Origin: an uncultured Mucilaginibacter sp.
GTDB lineage: Bacteria; Bacteroidota; Bacteroidia; Sphingobacteriales; Sphingobacteriaceae
Reading direction: 5' to 3'
Assembly: GCF_913773635.1 (NCBI RefSeq)
Contig: NZ_CAJYGQ010000007.1
Location: forward strand, 186,001 to 250,000
DNA: 64,000 nt
Below are positions 1-8,665 of this stretch, piece after piece. The notes beneath the pieces were generated by a model, which was given only the letters and a program-made list of their open reading frames with translations, did no database searches and was not told the origin of the DNA. Both the position numbers and the translations under genes were made by a program. Every line of letters starts with the position of its first letter. Position 1 is the first letter of the stretch.

Positions 1-888
1 AAGCATCTGACCGGCATAGCTATTATTTCACTCGCCAGCCTAAGCGCCTTTGCGCAAAAGGCAACCCAGGCATTTCCCAAATTTGATATTGAGGCTCACC
101 GCGGCGGCCGGGGATTGATGCCTGAAAACACCATTCCGGCTATGTTGAACGCTATTGATTTGGGTGTTACCACGCTTGAAATGGATACGCACATAACAGC
201 CGATGGTAAGGTGATTCTATCACATGATGATACATTTAACCCTTTATTTACCCTTACGCCTGATGGTAAAGAAATGAGTAAGGATGAAGCCCACCAACAG
301 GCACTGTTCAGAATGAATTATGCCGACATTGCAAAGTTTGATGTTGGCAGCAAACCTTACAGCAAGTTTCCGGAGCAAAAGAAAATTAAGGTATATATTC
401 CATTGCTGGAGGCCGTAATCGATAGCGTTCAGCAGTATCTCAAGGCCAAAGGCAAGCCACAGATATTTTATAACGTTGAAACTAAAAGCAAGCCTGAAGG
501 CGATCATATTTATAACCCTGCACCCGTAGAGTTTGTGCAACAACTGATAAAAGTTATTGAGCGCAAAAAAATAACACCTTATGTAGTTGTACAATCGTTT
601 GATAAGCGTACCATACAATTGCTTCATCAAAAATATCCGCAGGTAAAAACCTCTTATTTGGTTGATAGTCCGAAATCAGTAGATGAGTATATAACCGAAC
701 TTGGTTACAAGCCTTACATTATTAGCCCTGCTTATAAGTTGGTTACTGCCAATATGGTACAGCAATGCCATGCTCAAGGCATTAAAATAGTACCGTGGAC
801 CGTAAACACTTCTGAAGAAATTGCTGCATTGAAAGCTTTGGGTGTTGACGGGATAATTTCTGATTATCCTAATTTACTGGTGAAGTAA
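1..888 (+). CDS. Glycerophosphodiester phosphodiesterase, 5' partial
   Basis: Hydrolyses glycerophosphodiesters to glycerol 3-phosphate and an alcohol, probably in the periplasm. The reading frame is open from the first base and encodes the end of a signal peptide (ISLASLSAFAQ) followed by the family's N-terminal motif HRGGRGLMPENT. The paired motifs EMDTHIT and LSHDDT that supply metal ligands and the catalytic histidine come next. The C-terminal TIM-barrel strand ends in VPWTVNTSEE and GVDGIISDYP, both typical of GDPD. An internal ATG at 115 lies inside the catalytic motif and is not the start, so the true start is left of the window. It stands alone, ahead of pdxJ. Confidence 0.9.
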   Translation, partial: KHLTGIAIISLASLSAFAQKATQAFPKFDIEAHRGGRGLMPENTIPAMLNAIDLGVTTLEMDTHITADGKVILSHDDTFNPLFTLTPDGKEMSKDEAHQQALFRMNYADIAKFDVGSKPYSKFPEQKKIKVYIPLLEAVIDSVQQYLKAKGKPQIFYNVETKSKPEGDHIYNPAPVEFVQQLIKVIERKKITPYVVVQSFDKRTIQLLHQKYPQVKTSYLVDSPKSVDEYITELGYKPYIISPAYKLVTANMVQQCHAQGIKIVPWTVNTSEEIAALKALGVDGIISDYPNLLVK

Positions 889-930
889 TTACAGCAATTT
901 TATCATTCCTAAATCAAAAGTAATTATAAA

Positions 931-938
931 TACGTTTG
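931..938 (+). promoter_or_regulatory. Putative -7 element of pdxJ (TACGTTTG)
   Basis: TACGTTTG matches the Bacteroidota -7 consensus TAnnTTTG and lies 39 bases before the pdxJ ATG. I see no clear TTTG at the -33 distance, so this is a half-supported promoter. Confidence 0.45.
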
Positions 939-977
939 CATTGTTTAAGCAGTATACATTTATAATATTTGCTCGCA

Positions 978-1697
978 ATGATACGTCTCTCAGTAAACAT
1001 CAATAAAGTAGCCACGCTCCGTAATTCTCGCGGAGGTAACAACCCTGATCTTTTACAGGTAGCAAAAGACTGTGAACGCTTTGGTGCACAAGGTATAACA
1101 GTACATCCGCGCCCTGATGAGCGCCATATACGTTATAGTGATGTTTATGCCCTGAAAGACATTGTAACTACCGAATTTAATATTGAAGGTAATTGCGACG
1201 AGAAAAAATTTGTCGACCTTGTACTGGCCGTTAAGCCTCATCAGGTAACTTTAGTTCCTGATGCAACAGATCAGCTAACCTCTAATCATGGTTGGGATAC
1301 CATAACCCACAAACGCTATTTGCAGGATATGGTAAAGTGCTTTAAAGATGAGGGCATCAGGGTATCCTTATTTGTAGATCCGCTGAACGATATGGTTGAA
1401 GCTGCCGCCGAAACCGGTACAGACCGTATTGAACTTTATACCGAAGCCTATGCCAGCCACTATCATCAGGGTATAGAACTGGCCGCGGCACCGTACATAC
1501 AAGCTGCTGAAATGGCCAAGAAAGTTGGTTTAGGAATAAATGCCGGTCATGACCTCGACCTTAAAAACCTAAAATACTTTGCCGAGCATGTGCCTGGTTT
1601 GCAGGAGGTAAGTATAGGCCATGCACTCATAAGCGATGCCCTATATTTTGGTTTAGAAAATACTATACAGATGTATTTGCAGCGTCTCGGTTCTTAA
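978..1697 (+). CDS. pdxJ: Pyridoxine 5'-phosphate synthase
   Basis: Last step of the DXP-dependent vitamin B6 pathway: condenses 1-deoxyxylulose 5-phosphate with 3-amino-2-oxopropyl phosphate to pyridoxine 5'-phosphate, in the cytoplasm. The 239-residue product has the family length and its signature stretches: [18 protein letters not shown] at the N terminus, [16 protein letters not shown] near residue 35, [10 protein letters not shown], and [10 protein letters not shown] before the C-terminal phosphate-binding part ([12 protein letters not shown]). A TTG three codons upstream is in frame, but the ATG at 978 matches the family N terminus. Monocistronic, with a TAnnTTTG element upstream. Confidence 0.97.
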   Translation: MIRLSVNINKVATLRNSRGGNNPDLLQVAKDCERFGAQGITVHPRPDERHIRYSDVYALKDIVTTEFNIEGNCDEKKFVDLVLAVKPHQVTLVPDATDQLTSNHGWDTITHKRYLQDMVKCFKDEGIRVSLFVDPLNDMVEAAAETGTDRIELYTEAYASHYHQGIELAAAPYIQAAEMAKKVGLGINAGHDLDLKNLKYFAEHVPGLQEVSIGHALISDALYFGLENTIQMYLQRLGS

Positions 1698-1774
1698 TAA
1701 CCCATGTATTCATTTGTCAACTCACTCTCCAATTTTAATGACATTTAAATGGTACGGTGATTAAAAATACGTTT

Positions 1775-1797
1775 TACCTTTGTTTAACACTGTTAAA
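1775..1797 (+). promoter_or_regulatory. TetR promoter -7 element and adjoining operator palindrome
   Basis: TACCTTTG (1775-1782) fits the TAnnTTTG -7 consensus. It abuts a perfect palindrome TTTAACACTGTTAAA (1783-1797, 7-base arms around one base). The same core recurs three times upstream of the RND operon, so this is probably the autoregulatory operator of the downstream TetR gene. Confidence 0.7.
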
Positions 1798-1817
1798 TTA
1801 TTTAATGCCTTACTAAG

Positions 1818-2417
1818 ATGGCCAGCAAAGACAGGATTTTGAGATTGAAGGAAGAAACCAGAGTTAATATTCTGGATGCTGCGCTGCTGATTGGTAAGCA
1901 AGAAGGTTGGCAAGCTTTAAGTATGCGTAAGATAGCTGATATAATTGAATATACAGCGCCTATTATTTACGAGTACTTTGCCAATAAGGAAGCCATTATG
2001 ATGGAGCTTACCAAAAAAGGCTATTGCATATTGGCTAAGGCAATGAAAGCCGCTAAAGAAGCTCAGGATACACCAGCCAAACAGTTGGAAGCCCTTTGGA
2101 TTACCTACTGGAACTTTGCCTTTACCGAAAAGGAGCTATACCAGCTTATGTTTGGTATTGAGGTAAATTGTTGTGTTTTCGAAAAATCTATTCCTGAGAT
2201 AGAAGGGCCAGCAAATATGCTTACCGCGTCAATTAAAGAGGTAATGGGTAACAAGAATCCTACAGAGGACGAGGTTTGTAAATGGTATTATACTTTTTGG
2301 TCAATTGTACATGGGCTAATATCAATTAATCATGTGCGCCAGAGCGTTCCGGATGGTATCAATGAGCAGGTTTTAAAAGACGCTATTGCTGGAATCATTC
2401 AGGCAATAAAGGAATAA
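1818..2417 (+). CDS. TetR/AcrR-family repressor of the RND efflux operon
   Basis: A 199-residue one-domain repressor. The N-terminal helix-turn-helix spans about residues 30-60 (ALSMRKIADIIEYTAPIIYEYF and NKEAIM), the classic TetR pattern of recognition helix followed by YxYF. The rest is an all-helical ligand-binding and dimerisation domain with no recognised subclass. It lies directly upstream of, and codirectional with, the RND adaptor/pump/channel genes. Matching palindromes occur in its own promoter and in the 207-base gap before the adaptor gene, so it likely represses both until an inducing compound binds. The inducer cannot be read from the sequence. Confidence 0.88.
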   Translation: MASKDRILRLKEETRVNILDAALLIGKQEGWQALSMRKIADIIEYTAPIIYEYFANKEAIMMELTKKGYCILAKAMKAAKEAQDTPAKQLEALWITYWNFAFTEKELYQLMFGIEVNCCVFEKSIPEIEGPANMLTASIKEVMGNKNPTEDEVCKWYYTFWSIVHGLISINHVRQSVPDGINEQVLKDAIAGIIQAIKE

Positions 2418-2436
2418 TATATTTTTTCGAAATCAC

Positions 2437-2449
2437 TTAACACTGTTAA
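2437..2449. promoter_or_regulatory. TetR operator candidate, copy 2
   Basis: TTAACACTGTTAA is a perfect 6-base inverted repeat around one base, the same core as the palindrome at 1783-1797. It lies 20 bases after the TetR stop codon. Confidence 0.6.
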
Positions 2450-2510
2450 ATAAGTAAACATCATTATATAATGGCAACATTCTTTATCGAACATTCAACA
2501 TCAACATAGC

Positions 2511-2540
2511 TTAACAGTGTTAAATTAATTAACAATGTTA
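2511..2540. promoter_or_regulatory. TetR operator candidates, copies 3 and 4
   Basis: TTAACAGTGTTAA (2511-2523) and TAACAATGTTA (2530-2540) are two further copies of the operator core. Their centres (2517 and 2535) are 18 bases apart, suggesting neighbouring dimers. They lie 85-114 bases ahead of the adaptor ATG, where the RND operon promoter is expected. I could not pick a clear -7 element for that promoter. Confidence 0.6.
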
Positions 2541-2624
2541 TCTGTCTTCATCTTTCTCATGATTTTGGCAGAAAAGCTTTAAATCAAAAAACACTACTAA
2601 GCACAAATCCAAATTTTTAATATC

Positions 2625-3761
2625 ATGAAATCCTTAGCAATTATCTTATCACTGGCCGTTTTGTACGGATGTGCAGAAAAGCCGGCACAACAGCAGGCCG
2701 CACCTCCGCAAGCCTTGCCTGTTACTGAAATAAAAGTTGATACCGCAACCACTTATCAGGATTATCCTGCTTCAATTGAGGGAGCTGTAAACGTAGAGAT
2801 ACGTCCGCAGGTGGCCGGTACTTTAGACCGCCTTTATGCCGACGAAGGCGCCTATGTAACCAAAGGTCAACCTTTATTTAAAATCAACGAAAATCCATTT
2901 CGTGAGGCATTAAATAACGCAAAGGCCAGCCAGCAAGCGGCTGAAGGTGCTATGGCTAACGCCAAACTGGAGGTAGAAAAACTGACTCCGCTGGTTCAAA
3001 ACAAGGTGGTGTCTGAGTATCAGCTGAAAGCTGCTAAAGCAGCCTTGCAGGTTGCACAGGCACAAGTGGCGCAAGCCAAAGCACAAGTAGGTACTGCGCA
3101 AATAAACTTAGGTTACACTGTAATAAAAGCTCCGGTTAGCGGATACATTGGCCGCCTGGTTAAAAAACAAGGAAGTTTGGTTTCGCCGTCAGATGCCGAA
3201 GCTTTAACCCAACTTTCGGACGTGCATGATGTGCATGTATACTTTTCGCTTGGCGAAACTGACTTTGTGAACTTTAAAGCGCAGTACGCCGGCAAAAACC
3301 TGCAAGATAAAATTAGTCACCTGCCGCCGGTAGCACTTGTATTGTCTGACAAGAGCAGCTATACCCTGCCCGGTAAAATTGATATGATTGATGGCCAGTT
3401 TGATAAAACCACCGGTGCAATTACTGTGAGGGCAACTTTCCCTAATGCCGATGGACTTTTACGTTCGGGCAATACCGGCAAAGTGCGCCTTAGCCTGCAA
3501 CACAACAATGTGGCCCGCGTACCGCAGGATGCCACCCTCGAACTGCAAGACAAAGTATTTGTATATGCCGTGGGCGACAGCAATAAAGTAGCTAAACAAC
3601 CTATAGTAATTGAAGGCAAAAGTGGCAGTGATTACCTGGTGAAAAGCGGCTTAAACCCCGGTCAGCAAATTGTACTAAGCGGTGTTGACCACCTGCAGGA
3701 CGGTATGAAGATCGCTCCTCAAAAAGCGGTTGACAAAACCAACGCCGTAGCTAAAAACTAA
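2625..3761 (+). CDS. RND efflux periplasmic adaptor lipoprotein (MexA/AcrA-like)
   Basis: Membrane-fusion subunit linking the inner-membrane RND pump to the outer-membrane channel. The 378-residue product starts with a lipoprotein signal peptide; the lipobox LYGC places the acylated cysteine at residue 16. A beta-barrel/lipoyl half (IEGAVNVEIRPQVAGTL, DEGAYVTKGQPLFKI) is followed by an Ala/Gln-rich helical hairpin at about residues 95-155. The second lipoyl half (YTVIKAPVSGYIGRLVKKQG) and a C-terminal beta-barrel come after. The ATG at 2625 gives the signal peptide directly. It ends 28 bases before the pump gene; three candidate operators precede it. Confidence 0.95.
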   Translation: MKSLAIILSLAVLYGCAEKPAQQQAAPPQALPVTEIKVDTATTYQDYPASIEGAVNVEIRPQVAGTLDRLYADEGAYVTKGQPLFKINENPFREALNNAKASQQAAEGAMANAKLEVEKLTPLVQNKVVSEYQLKAAKAALQVAQAQVAQAKAQVGTAQINLGYTVIKAPVSGYIGRLVKKQGSLVSPSDAEALTQLSDVHDVHVYFSLGETDFVNFKAQYAGKNLQDKISHLPPVALVLSDKSSYTLPGKIDMIDGQFDKTTGAITVRATFPNADGLLRSGNTGKVRLSLQHNNVARVPQDATLELQDKVFVYAVGDSNKVAKQPIVIEGKSGSDYLVKSGLNPGQQIVLSGVDHLQDGMKIAPQKAVDKTNAVAKN

Positions 3762-3789
3762 ACTTCAACTTTTTTTAAAGCAAAACGTC

Positions 3790-6700
3790 ATGTTTCAACG
3801 ATTTATAGAAAGGCCGGTACTTTCAACCGTGATCTCCATCCTGTTGGTGATTCTGGGTGTGCTGGGCCTTACCAAACTGCCCTTGCAGCAGTTCCCTGAT
3901 ATTGCGCCTCCGGCCGTGTTGGTAACTGCCATTTATCCGGGTGCCAACGCCGAAACTGTATTACGCTCGGTAGCGCCTTCATTAGAGGAATCAATTAACG
4001 GTGTGGAAAACATGAGCTACATGAGCTCAACCGCCAGTAACGATGGTAGCTTAGCTATTACCGTATATTTTAAACAAGGTACTGACCCCGATCAGGCTGC
4101 CGTAAACGTGCAAAACCGTGTGGCACAAGCACAAAGCCAATTGCCTGCCGAGGTTATACAACAGGGTATCACTACCGTTAAGCAGCAAAACAGCTTAATT
4201 GGTGCCGTAGGTATTTACACCACCGATCCTAAGAAGTACGATCAAACCTTCGTAGCTAACTACGCGCAAATCAACATTATTCCTGAGTTAAAACGTATAC
4301 CGGGTGTAGGTTCGGCTACCATATTTGGTGGTGTTAAAGATTACTCGATGCGGGTATGGCTTAACCCAACACAAATGGCTGCTTACAAAATTACACCTGC
4401 CGAAGTAATGGCTGCCATTCAGGATAAAAACCTGGAAGCTGCTCCTGGTAAATTAGGTGAGCGCAGCAACGAAGCCTTTGAGTATGTAATTAAATATAAA
4501 GGCAAGCTGAATAAGCCCGATGAGTACGAAAATATTGCCATTCGCGCCAATGCCGATGGTTCTATACTGCACCTGAAAGATGTAGCCCGTGTTGAACTGG
4601 GTGCATACTCTTACAGCAGTATGAGCCACCTTAACGGTAACGATGGTGTTGCAGTGGGTGTAATTCAGCTAGCCGGTTCAAACGCCAACGAAATACAAAT
4701 TGCGGTTGATAAACTGATGGAAAAAGCTGCAAAGGATTTTCCCAAAGGAATTGAGTACAACAACTTTTACCGTACCAAAACTGCATTGGATGAATCTATA
4801 AGCCAAGTTGAACACACATTAGTGGAAGCCTTTATACTGGTATTCGTGGTAGTGTTTATCTTTTTGCAGGATTTTCGCTCTACCTTAATCCCGGCTATTG
4901 CCGTTCCGGTAGCTATTTTAGGTACGTTCTTCTTCCTTAATTTATTTGGCTTCTCTATTAACCTGCTTACGCTGTTTGCGTTAGTGCTTGCTATTGGTAT
5001 TGTGGTGGATGATGCCATTGTGGTAGTTGAGGCGGTACACTCTAAGATGGAGACTGATCACCTGTCACCTCGTGAGGCTACGAATACCGCCATGCACGAA
5101 ATTACAGGTGCCATCATTTCCATTACCCTGGTAATGGCCGCCGTGTTCCTGCCTGTAGGTTTTATGACCGGTTCAACGGGTATATTTTACCGCCAATTTG
5201 CCTTTACTATGGCCATAGCCATTGTTATATCGGCTATTAATGCATTGACACTTAGCCCGGCACTGGCTGCCTTGTTTTTGAAAAACAATCATGCAGGCAA
5301 CGGTACAGCCGGCGAAAAAGCAGGCTTTGCGCAAAAATTTTATGCAGGCTTTAACCGCAGCTTTAACTCATTAACCAACCGTTATGTAGGCGGTATTAAG
5401 TTCCTCATTAATCATAAATGGTTAAGTATGGGAGCCTTGGCTTTGGTAACTGCCATTACCGTATATATGGTAAGCAACACCAAATCGGGCTTTATTCCAA
5501 CCGAAGATCAGGGCTTTGTGGCTATATCAGTATCCACGCCATCTGGTACCTCATTAGGCAAAACAACCAAAGTAATTGAGGATGCGGAAAAAGAGTTGCG
5601 GGCTATGCCTGCCGCAAGATTTGTAACCACCATATCGGGCTTCAACTTGTTAACCAACTCCAGCAGCCCATCGGCAGCAGTAATGTTTGTGCTGTTGAAA
5701 GACAATAAGGAACGTGGAGAAGTTAAGAACATTGACGATATACAAAACGTAATTCGCGGCAAACTTGGTGCTATAAGCCGTGGTACATTCTTCGTGTTCA
5801 GTTTCCCTACCGTACCAGGCTTCAGTAACGTAGAGGCATTGGATATGGTATTGCAGGATAAAACCGGCGGCAAGCTGGACAAATTTAGCGGTGTAGCAAA
5901 TAACTTTATTGGCAAGCTGATGCAGCAACCGGCTATAGCCTTCGCCTTTACCTCCTTTAAGGCCGATTATCCGCAACTGCAATTAGAAGTTGATGATGAT
6001 AAAGCCAACCAATTGGGTGTAAACGTACGTGATGTATTACAAACCATGCAGGCTTACTTTGGTAGCGCCCAGGCATCAGACTTTAACCGCTTTGGTAAAT
6101 ACTACCGGGTTATTGTTCAGGCTGACGTTGCCGACAAAACCGACCCTTCATCTATCGACCGCGTATACGTGCGCAATAAAAGCGGCGAAATGGTTCCAAT
6201 TAAAACACTGGTCAAATTAAGCCGTGTTTATGGTTCTGAAACTGCTTCGCGTTATAACCTGTTTAATTCTATACAAATCAACGCCATTCCTAAACCAGGC
6301 TATAGCTCGGGTGATGCCATCAAAGCCATACAGGAAGTAGCAGCAAAAGAGTTACCACAGGGCTTTGCCTACGAGTTTTCCGGACAAACCCGCGAGGAGA
6401 TCTCATCAGGCGGACAATCTGCTGTAATTTTCGCACTATGTTTGGTGTTCGTGTACTTCCTGCTTTCAGCACAGTATGAAAGTTATATTCTGCCGCTGGC
6501 TGTAATCCTGTCAATCCCTACCGGTATATTCGGTGTATTTTTAGCCATTGGCTGGGCAGGTATTGATAATAACATTTACGTACAGGTTGCCCTTATCATG
6601 CTCATTGGTTTGCTGGCTAAAAACGCCATCCTTATTGTAGAGTTTGCTTTGCAACGCCGCCGTAACCGCGAAGGACTGGTAGCAGCAGCACTGGAAGGTG

Positions 6701-6984
6701 CACGATCACGTCTGCGTCCAATTATCATGACCTCGCTGGCCTTTATTGCCGGTATGATACCGATGATGAGCGCTACGGGTCCATCTGCGCAGGGTAACCA
6801 CTCCATCAGTATTGGTGCAGCAGGCGGTATGTTGAGCGGTGTAGTGCTGGGGGTAATGATTATTCCGGTGTTGTTTGTCATTTTTCAGCATTTACAGGAA
6901 CGTGTGAGCGGTGTACCAGTTAATGTCAGGCATAATGATGGCCACAGTCATGCAGTGGCTCATTATGAGGAGGTAACGCACTAA
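3790..6984 (+). CDS. RND multidrug efflux pump, HAE1/AcrB family
   Basis: Inner-membrane proton-driven drug exporter of 1,064 residues, close to the AcrB length. The N terminus (FIERPVLSTVISILLV) is the first transmembrane helix of the family. The proton-relay pair Asp407-Asp408 appears in GIVVDDAIVVVEAV, at the same numbering as AcrB. The matching lysine of TM10 is in GLLAKNAILIVEFA. Two large periplasmic loops (about 35-335 and 565-870) carry the porter and docking regions. The last residues form a His-containing tail (HNDGHSHAVAHYEE). It is between the adaptor and channel genes, forming a complete tripartite system; substrates are not predictable. Confidence 0.97.
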   Translation: MFQRFIERPVLSTVISILLVILGVLGLTKLPLQQFPDIAPPAVLVTAIYPGANAETVLRSVAPSLEESINGVENMSYMSSTASNDGSLAITVYFKQGTDPDQAAVNVQNRVAQAQSQLPAEVIQQGITTVKQQNSLIGAVGIYTTDPKKYDQTFVANYAQINIIPELKRIPGVGSATIFGGVKDYSMRVWLNPTQMAAYKITPAEVMAAIQDKNLEAAPGKLGERSNEAFEYVIKYKGKLNKPDEYENIAIRANADGSILHLKDVARVELGAYSYSSMSHLNGNDGVAVGVIQLAGSNANEIQIAVDKLMEKAAKDFPKGIEYNNFYRTKTALDESISQVEHTLVEAFILVFVVVFIFLQDFRSTLIPAIAVPVAILGTFFFLNLFGFSINLLTLFALVLAIGIVVDDAIVVVEAVHSKMETDHLSPREATNTAMHEITGAIISITLVMAAVFLPVGFMTGSTGIFYRQFAFTMAIAIVISAINALTLSPALAALFLKNNHAGNGTAGEKAGFAQKFYAGFNRSFNSLTNRYVGGIKFLINHKWLSMGALALVTAITVYMVSNTKSGFIPTEDQGFVAISVSTPSGTSLGKTTKVIEDAEKELRAMPAARFVTTISGFNLLTNSSSPSAAVMFVLLKDNKERGEVKNIDDIQNVIRGKLGAISRGTFFVFSFPTVPGFSNVEALDMVLQDKTGGKLDKFSGVANNFIGKLMQQPAIAFAFTSFKADYPQLQLEVDDDKANQLGVNVRDVLQTMQAYFGSAQASDFNRFGKYYRVIVQADVADKTDPSSIDRVYVRNKSGEMVPIKTLVKLSRVYGSETASRYNLFNSIQINAIPKPGYSSGDAIKAIQEVAAKELPQGFAYEFSGQTREEISSGGQSAVIFALCLVFVYFLLSAQYESYILPLAVILSIPTGIFGVFLAIGWAGIDNNIYVQVALIMLIGLLAKNAILIVEFALQRRRNREGLVAAALEGARSRLRPIIMTSLAFIAGMIPMMSATGPSAQGNHSISIGAAGGMLSGVVLGVMIIPVLFVIFQHLQERVSGVPVNVRHNDGHSHAVAHYEEVTH

Positions 6985-7047
6985 ACTCCACTAAACGGCG
7001 TAGCCCTCATGAGTACCAAAAAGAAAAGTGACAACTACGAACTATTA

Positions 7048-7143
7048 TCTCCCCCAGGGCGGGGGAGACTTTCAACAAGCATAGGTTAAACAAAAACATA
7101 AGCGCTTCAAAGCCCTCCCACTCAGGAAGGGTTTTGGAGGGGC
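7048..7143. repeat. GC-rich intergenic palindromic repeats between pump and channel genes
   Basis: Two palindromic blocks occupy the 170-base gap. The first is a perfect hairpin with arms TCTCCCCC (7048-7055) and GGGGGAGA (7061-7068) around AGGGC. The second (about 7112-7143) runs from GCCCTCCC to GGAGGGGC as an imperfect inverted repeat. Both are much richer in G and C runs than the surroundings and look like a small dispersed intergenic element of this group. The operon may be read through it, or the hairpins may attenuate the channel gene. Confidence 0.5.
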
Positions 7144-7154
7144 GAATTACAAAC

Positions 7155-8555
7155 ATGAAAAATTACCTAACCATAGCAGTGCTGCTCATACTGAGCGCCT
7201 GTAAGGTATCAAAAGATGTGCAGGTGCCTAATCAGCAGTTGCCAAACGCTTACCGTACAGCAACGGTTACCGATACCACATCCATAGCCCGTTTGCCCTG
7301 GAAAAACTTTTTTACAGAGGCAACACTTCAAAACCTTATTGATAGTGCTATTACGCGTAACAATGATTTGCAGATTGCGGTAAAGAACATTGAGCAGGCA
7401 CAGTTTACTTTAAAGCAAGCCAAATTAGGTTATCTTCCTGCGGTAGGGTTGGGCGTAACTGCAGCAATAAACCGTCCATCAAACAATAGCTTAAACGGCT
7501 TGAGCCTGAGCCAGTTTTTGGGCAGTAAACATATTGAGGATTATAATGCTTCAGCAAACCTTTCGTGGGAAGCTGATATTTGGGGTAAAATACGTAGCCG
7601 GAAAGCAGCGGCTCTTGCAACTTACCTGCAAACCGAAGAAGCTCGCAAGGCGATTCAGACTCAACTGGTGGCTAATGTTTCATCAGGATACTATAACCTA
7701 CTAATGCTGGATGCACAGCTGGAAATTGCGCGTAAAAACCTGCGTTTAAATGATAGCACCCTGCGTATTATTCGTTTACAGTTTGATGCTGGGCAGGTTA
7801 CCTCGCTGGCTGTACAGCAAGCCGAAGCACAGCAGTTGGCTGCAGCAAGGTTAATCCCACAATTTGAGCAGGATATTACCATCCAGGAGAATGCCTTGAG
7901 CATACTGGCCGGTAAGCTGCCATCGGCAGTTATTCGTAACCAAACATTGGAGTCGGTGCCGGTTTCCCAAAGTTTGTCGGCCGGTTTGCCCTCAACATTG
8001 TTAAGCCTGCGCCCCGATGTACGTAGCGCCGAACTTGCCGTTGAGCGTGCCAACGCTGATGTTGGCGTTGCTAAAGCCAGTATGTACCCCTCGTTGGTAA
8101 TTACTGCGCAAGGGGGCGTCAATTCTTTCAGGGCAAGTAACTGGTTCAACATTCCGGCCTCATTATTTGGCACCGCTGCTGCCGGTTTAACCCAGCCGCT
8201 GTTTCAACGCGGACAGTTAAAGACCCAGTACCAGGTAGCCAAAGTAGAACGGGAGAAAACAGTTATACAGTTCCGCCAGCAGGTTTTATTGGCAGTAGGG
8301 GAGGTTTCGGATGCGTTGGTACGTTTAGATAAACTTAACCAGCAACGCCAAACTGCAGCCAACCGTGCCCAAACCTTGCGCCAGGCAACCGGTAATGCAA
8401 GTATGCTTTTTAAAAACGGCATGGCAAATTACCTCGAAGTGATAACCGCGCAAAGCAATGTATTGCAGAGCGAGCTGGAGCTGGCTTCAATTAAAAAAGC
8501 ACAATTAGATGCCACCGTTGAGCTTTACCGCTCGGTAGGCGGCGGCTGGAGATAA
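7155..8555 (+). CDS. Outer-membrane efflux lipoprotein (OprM/NodT family)
   Basis: Trimeric outer-membrane channel for the RND system. The 466-residue product has a lipoprotein signal with lipobox LSAC (Cys16), then two OEP repeats: about residues 55-245 (ITRNNDLQIAVKNIEQA, LSWEADIWGKIRSRKAAA) and 260-460 (LRPDVRSAELAVERANADVG, AGLTQPLFQRGQLK, YLEVITAQSNVLQSELELA). These are the standard NodT/OprM signature segments. A TTG seven codons upstream is in frame, but the ATG gives the lipobox at the usual distance. It is the last gene of the operon and is followed by a rho-independent terminator. Confidence 0.95.
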   Translation: MKNYLTIAVLLILSACKVSKDVQVPNQQLPNAYRTATVTDTTSIARLPWKNFFTEATLQNLIDSAITRNNDLQIAVKNIEQAQFTLKQAKLGYLPAVGLGVTAAINRPSNNSLNGLSLSQFLGSKHIEDYNASANLSWEADIWGKIRSRKAAALATYLQTEEARKAIQTQLVANVSSGYYNLLMLDAQLEIARKNLRLNDSTLRIIRLQFDAGQVTSLAVQQAEAQQLAAARLIPQFEQDITIQENALSILAGKLPSAVIRNQTLESVPVSQSLSAGLPSTLLSLRPDVRSAELAVERANADVGVAKASMYPSLVITAQGGVNSFRASNWFNIPASLFGTAAAGLTQPLFQRGQLKTQYQVAKVEREKTVIQFRQQVLLAVGEVSDALVRLDKLNQQRQTAANRAQTLRQATGNASMLFKNGMANYLEVITAQSNVLQSELELASIKKAQLDATVELYRSVGGGWR

Positions 8556-8579
8556 TCTTTTGGATTGTGATAGTAGAAG

Positions 8580-8610
8580 GGAGACTAACCGTAAGGTTGT
8601 CTCCTTTTTT
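8580..8610 (+). terminator. Rho-independent terminator of the RND operon
   Basis: Stem GGAGAC(t)AACC / GGTT-GTCTCC closed by GTAA, followed by six T residues, 24 bases after the channel gene stop. Confidence 0.8.
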
Positions 8611-8620
8611 CTTTATTAAT

Positions 8621-8645
8621 TTTTTGATAGATTTACTATCAAAAA
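8621..8645. promoter_or_regulatory. Perfect palindrome upstream of the HxlR gene (operator candidate)
   Basis: Arms TTTTTGATAG (8621-8630) and CTATCAAAAA (8636-8645) are perfectly complementary around ATTTA. A further half site GATAG follows at 8646-8650. The position, 20 bases before the HxlR ATG, and the symmetry suggest an autoregulatory operator. It starts right after the previous operon's terminator, so it is not needed as a terminator itself. Confidence 0.55.
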
Positions 8646-8665
8646 GATAGTAACCAAGTAAATAT

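Noticed and set aside
115..888. ATG at 115 as the start of the phosphodiesterase
   Set aside because: It lies inside the HRGGRGLMPENT motif; the frame is open to base 1 with a signal peptide.
4767..5018. Minus-strand open frame within the RND pump gene
   Set aside because: Codon shadow of a well-supported gene; no homology-like motifs.
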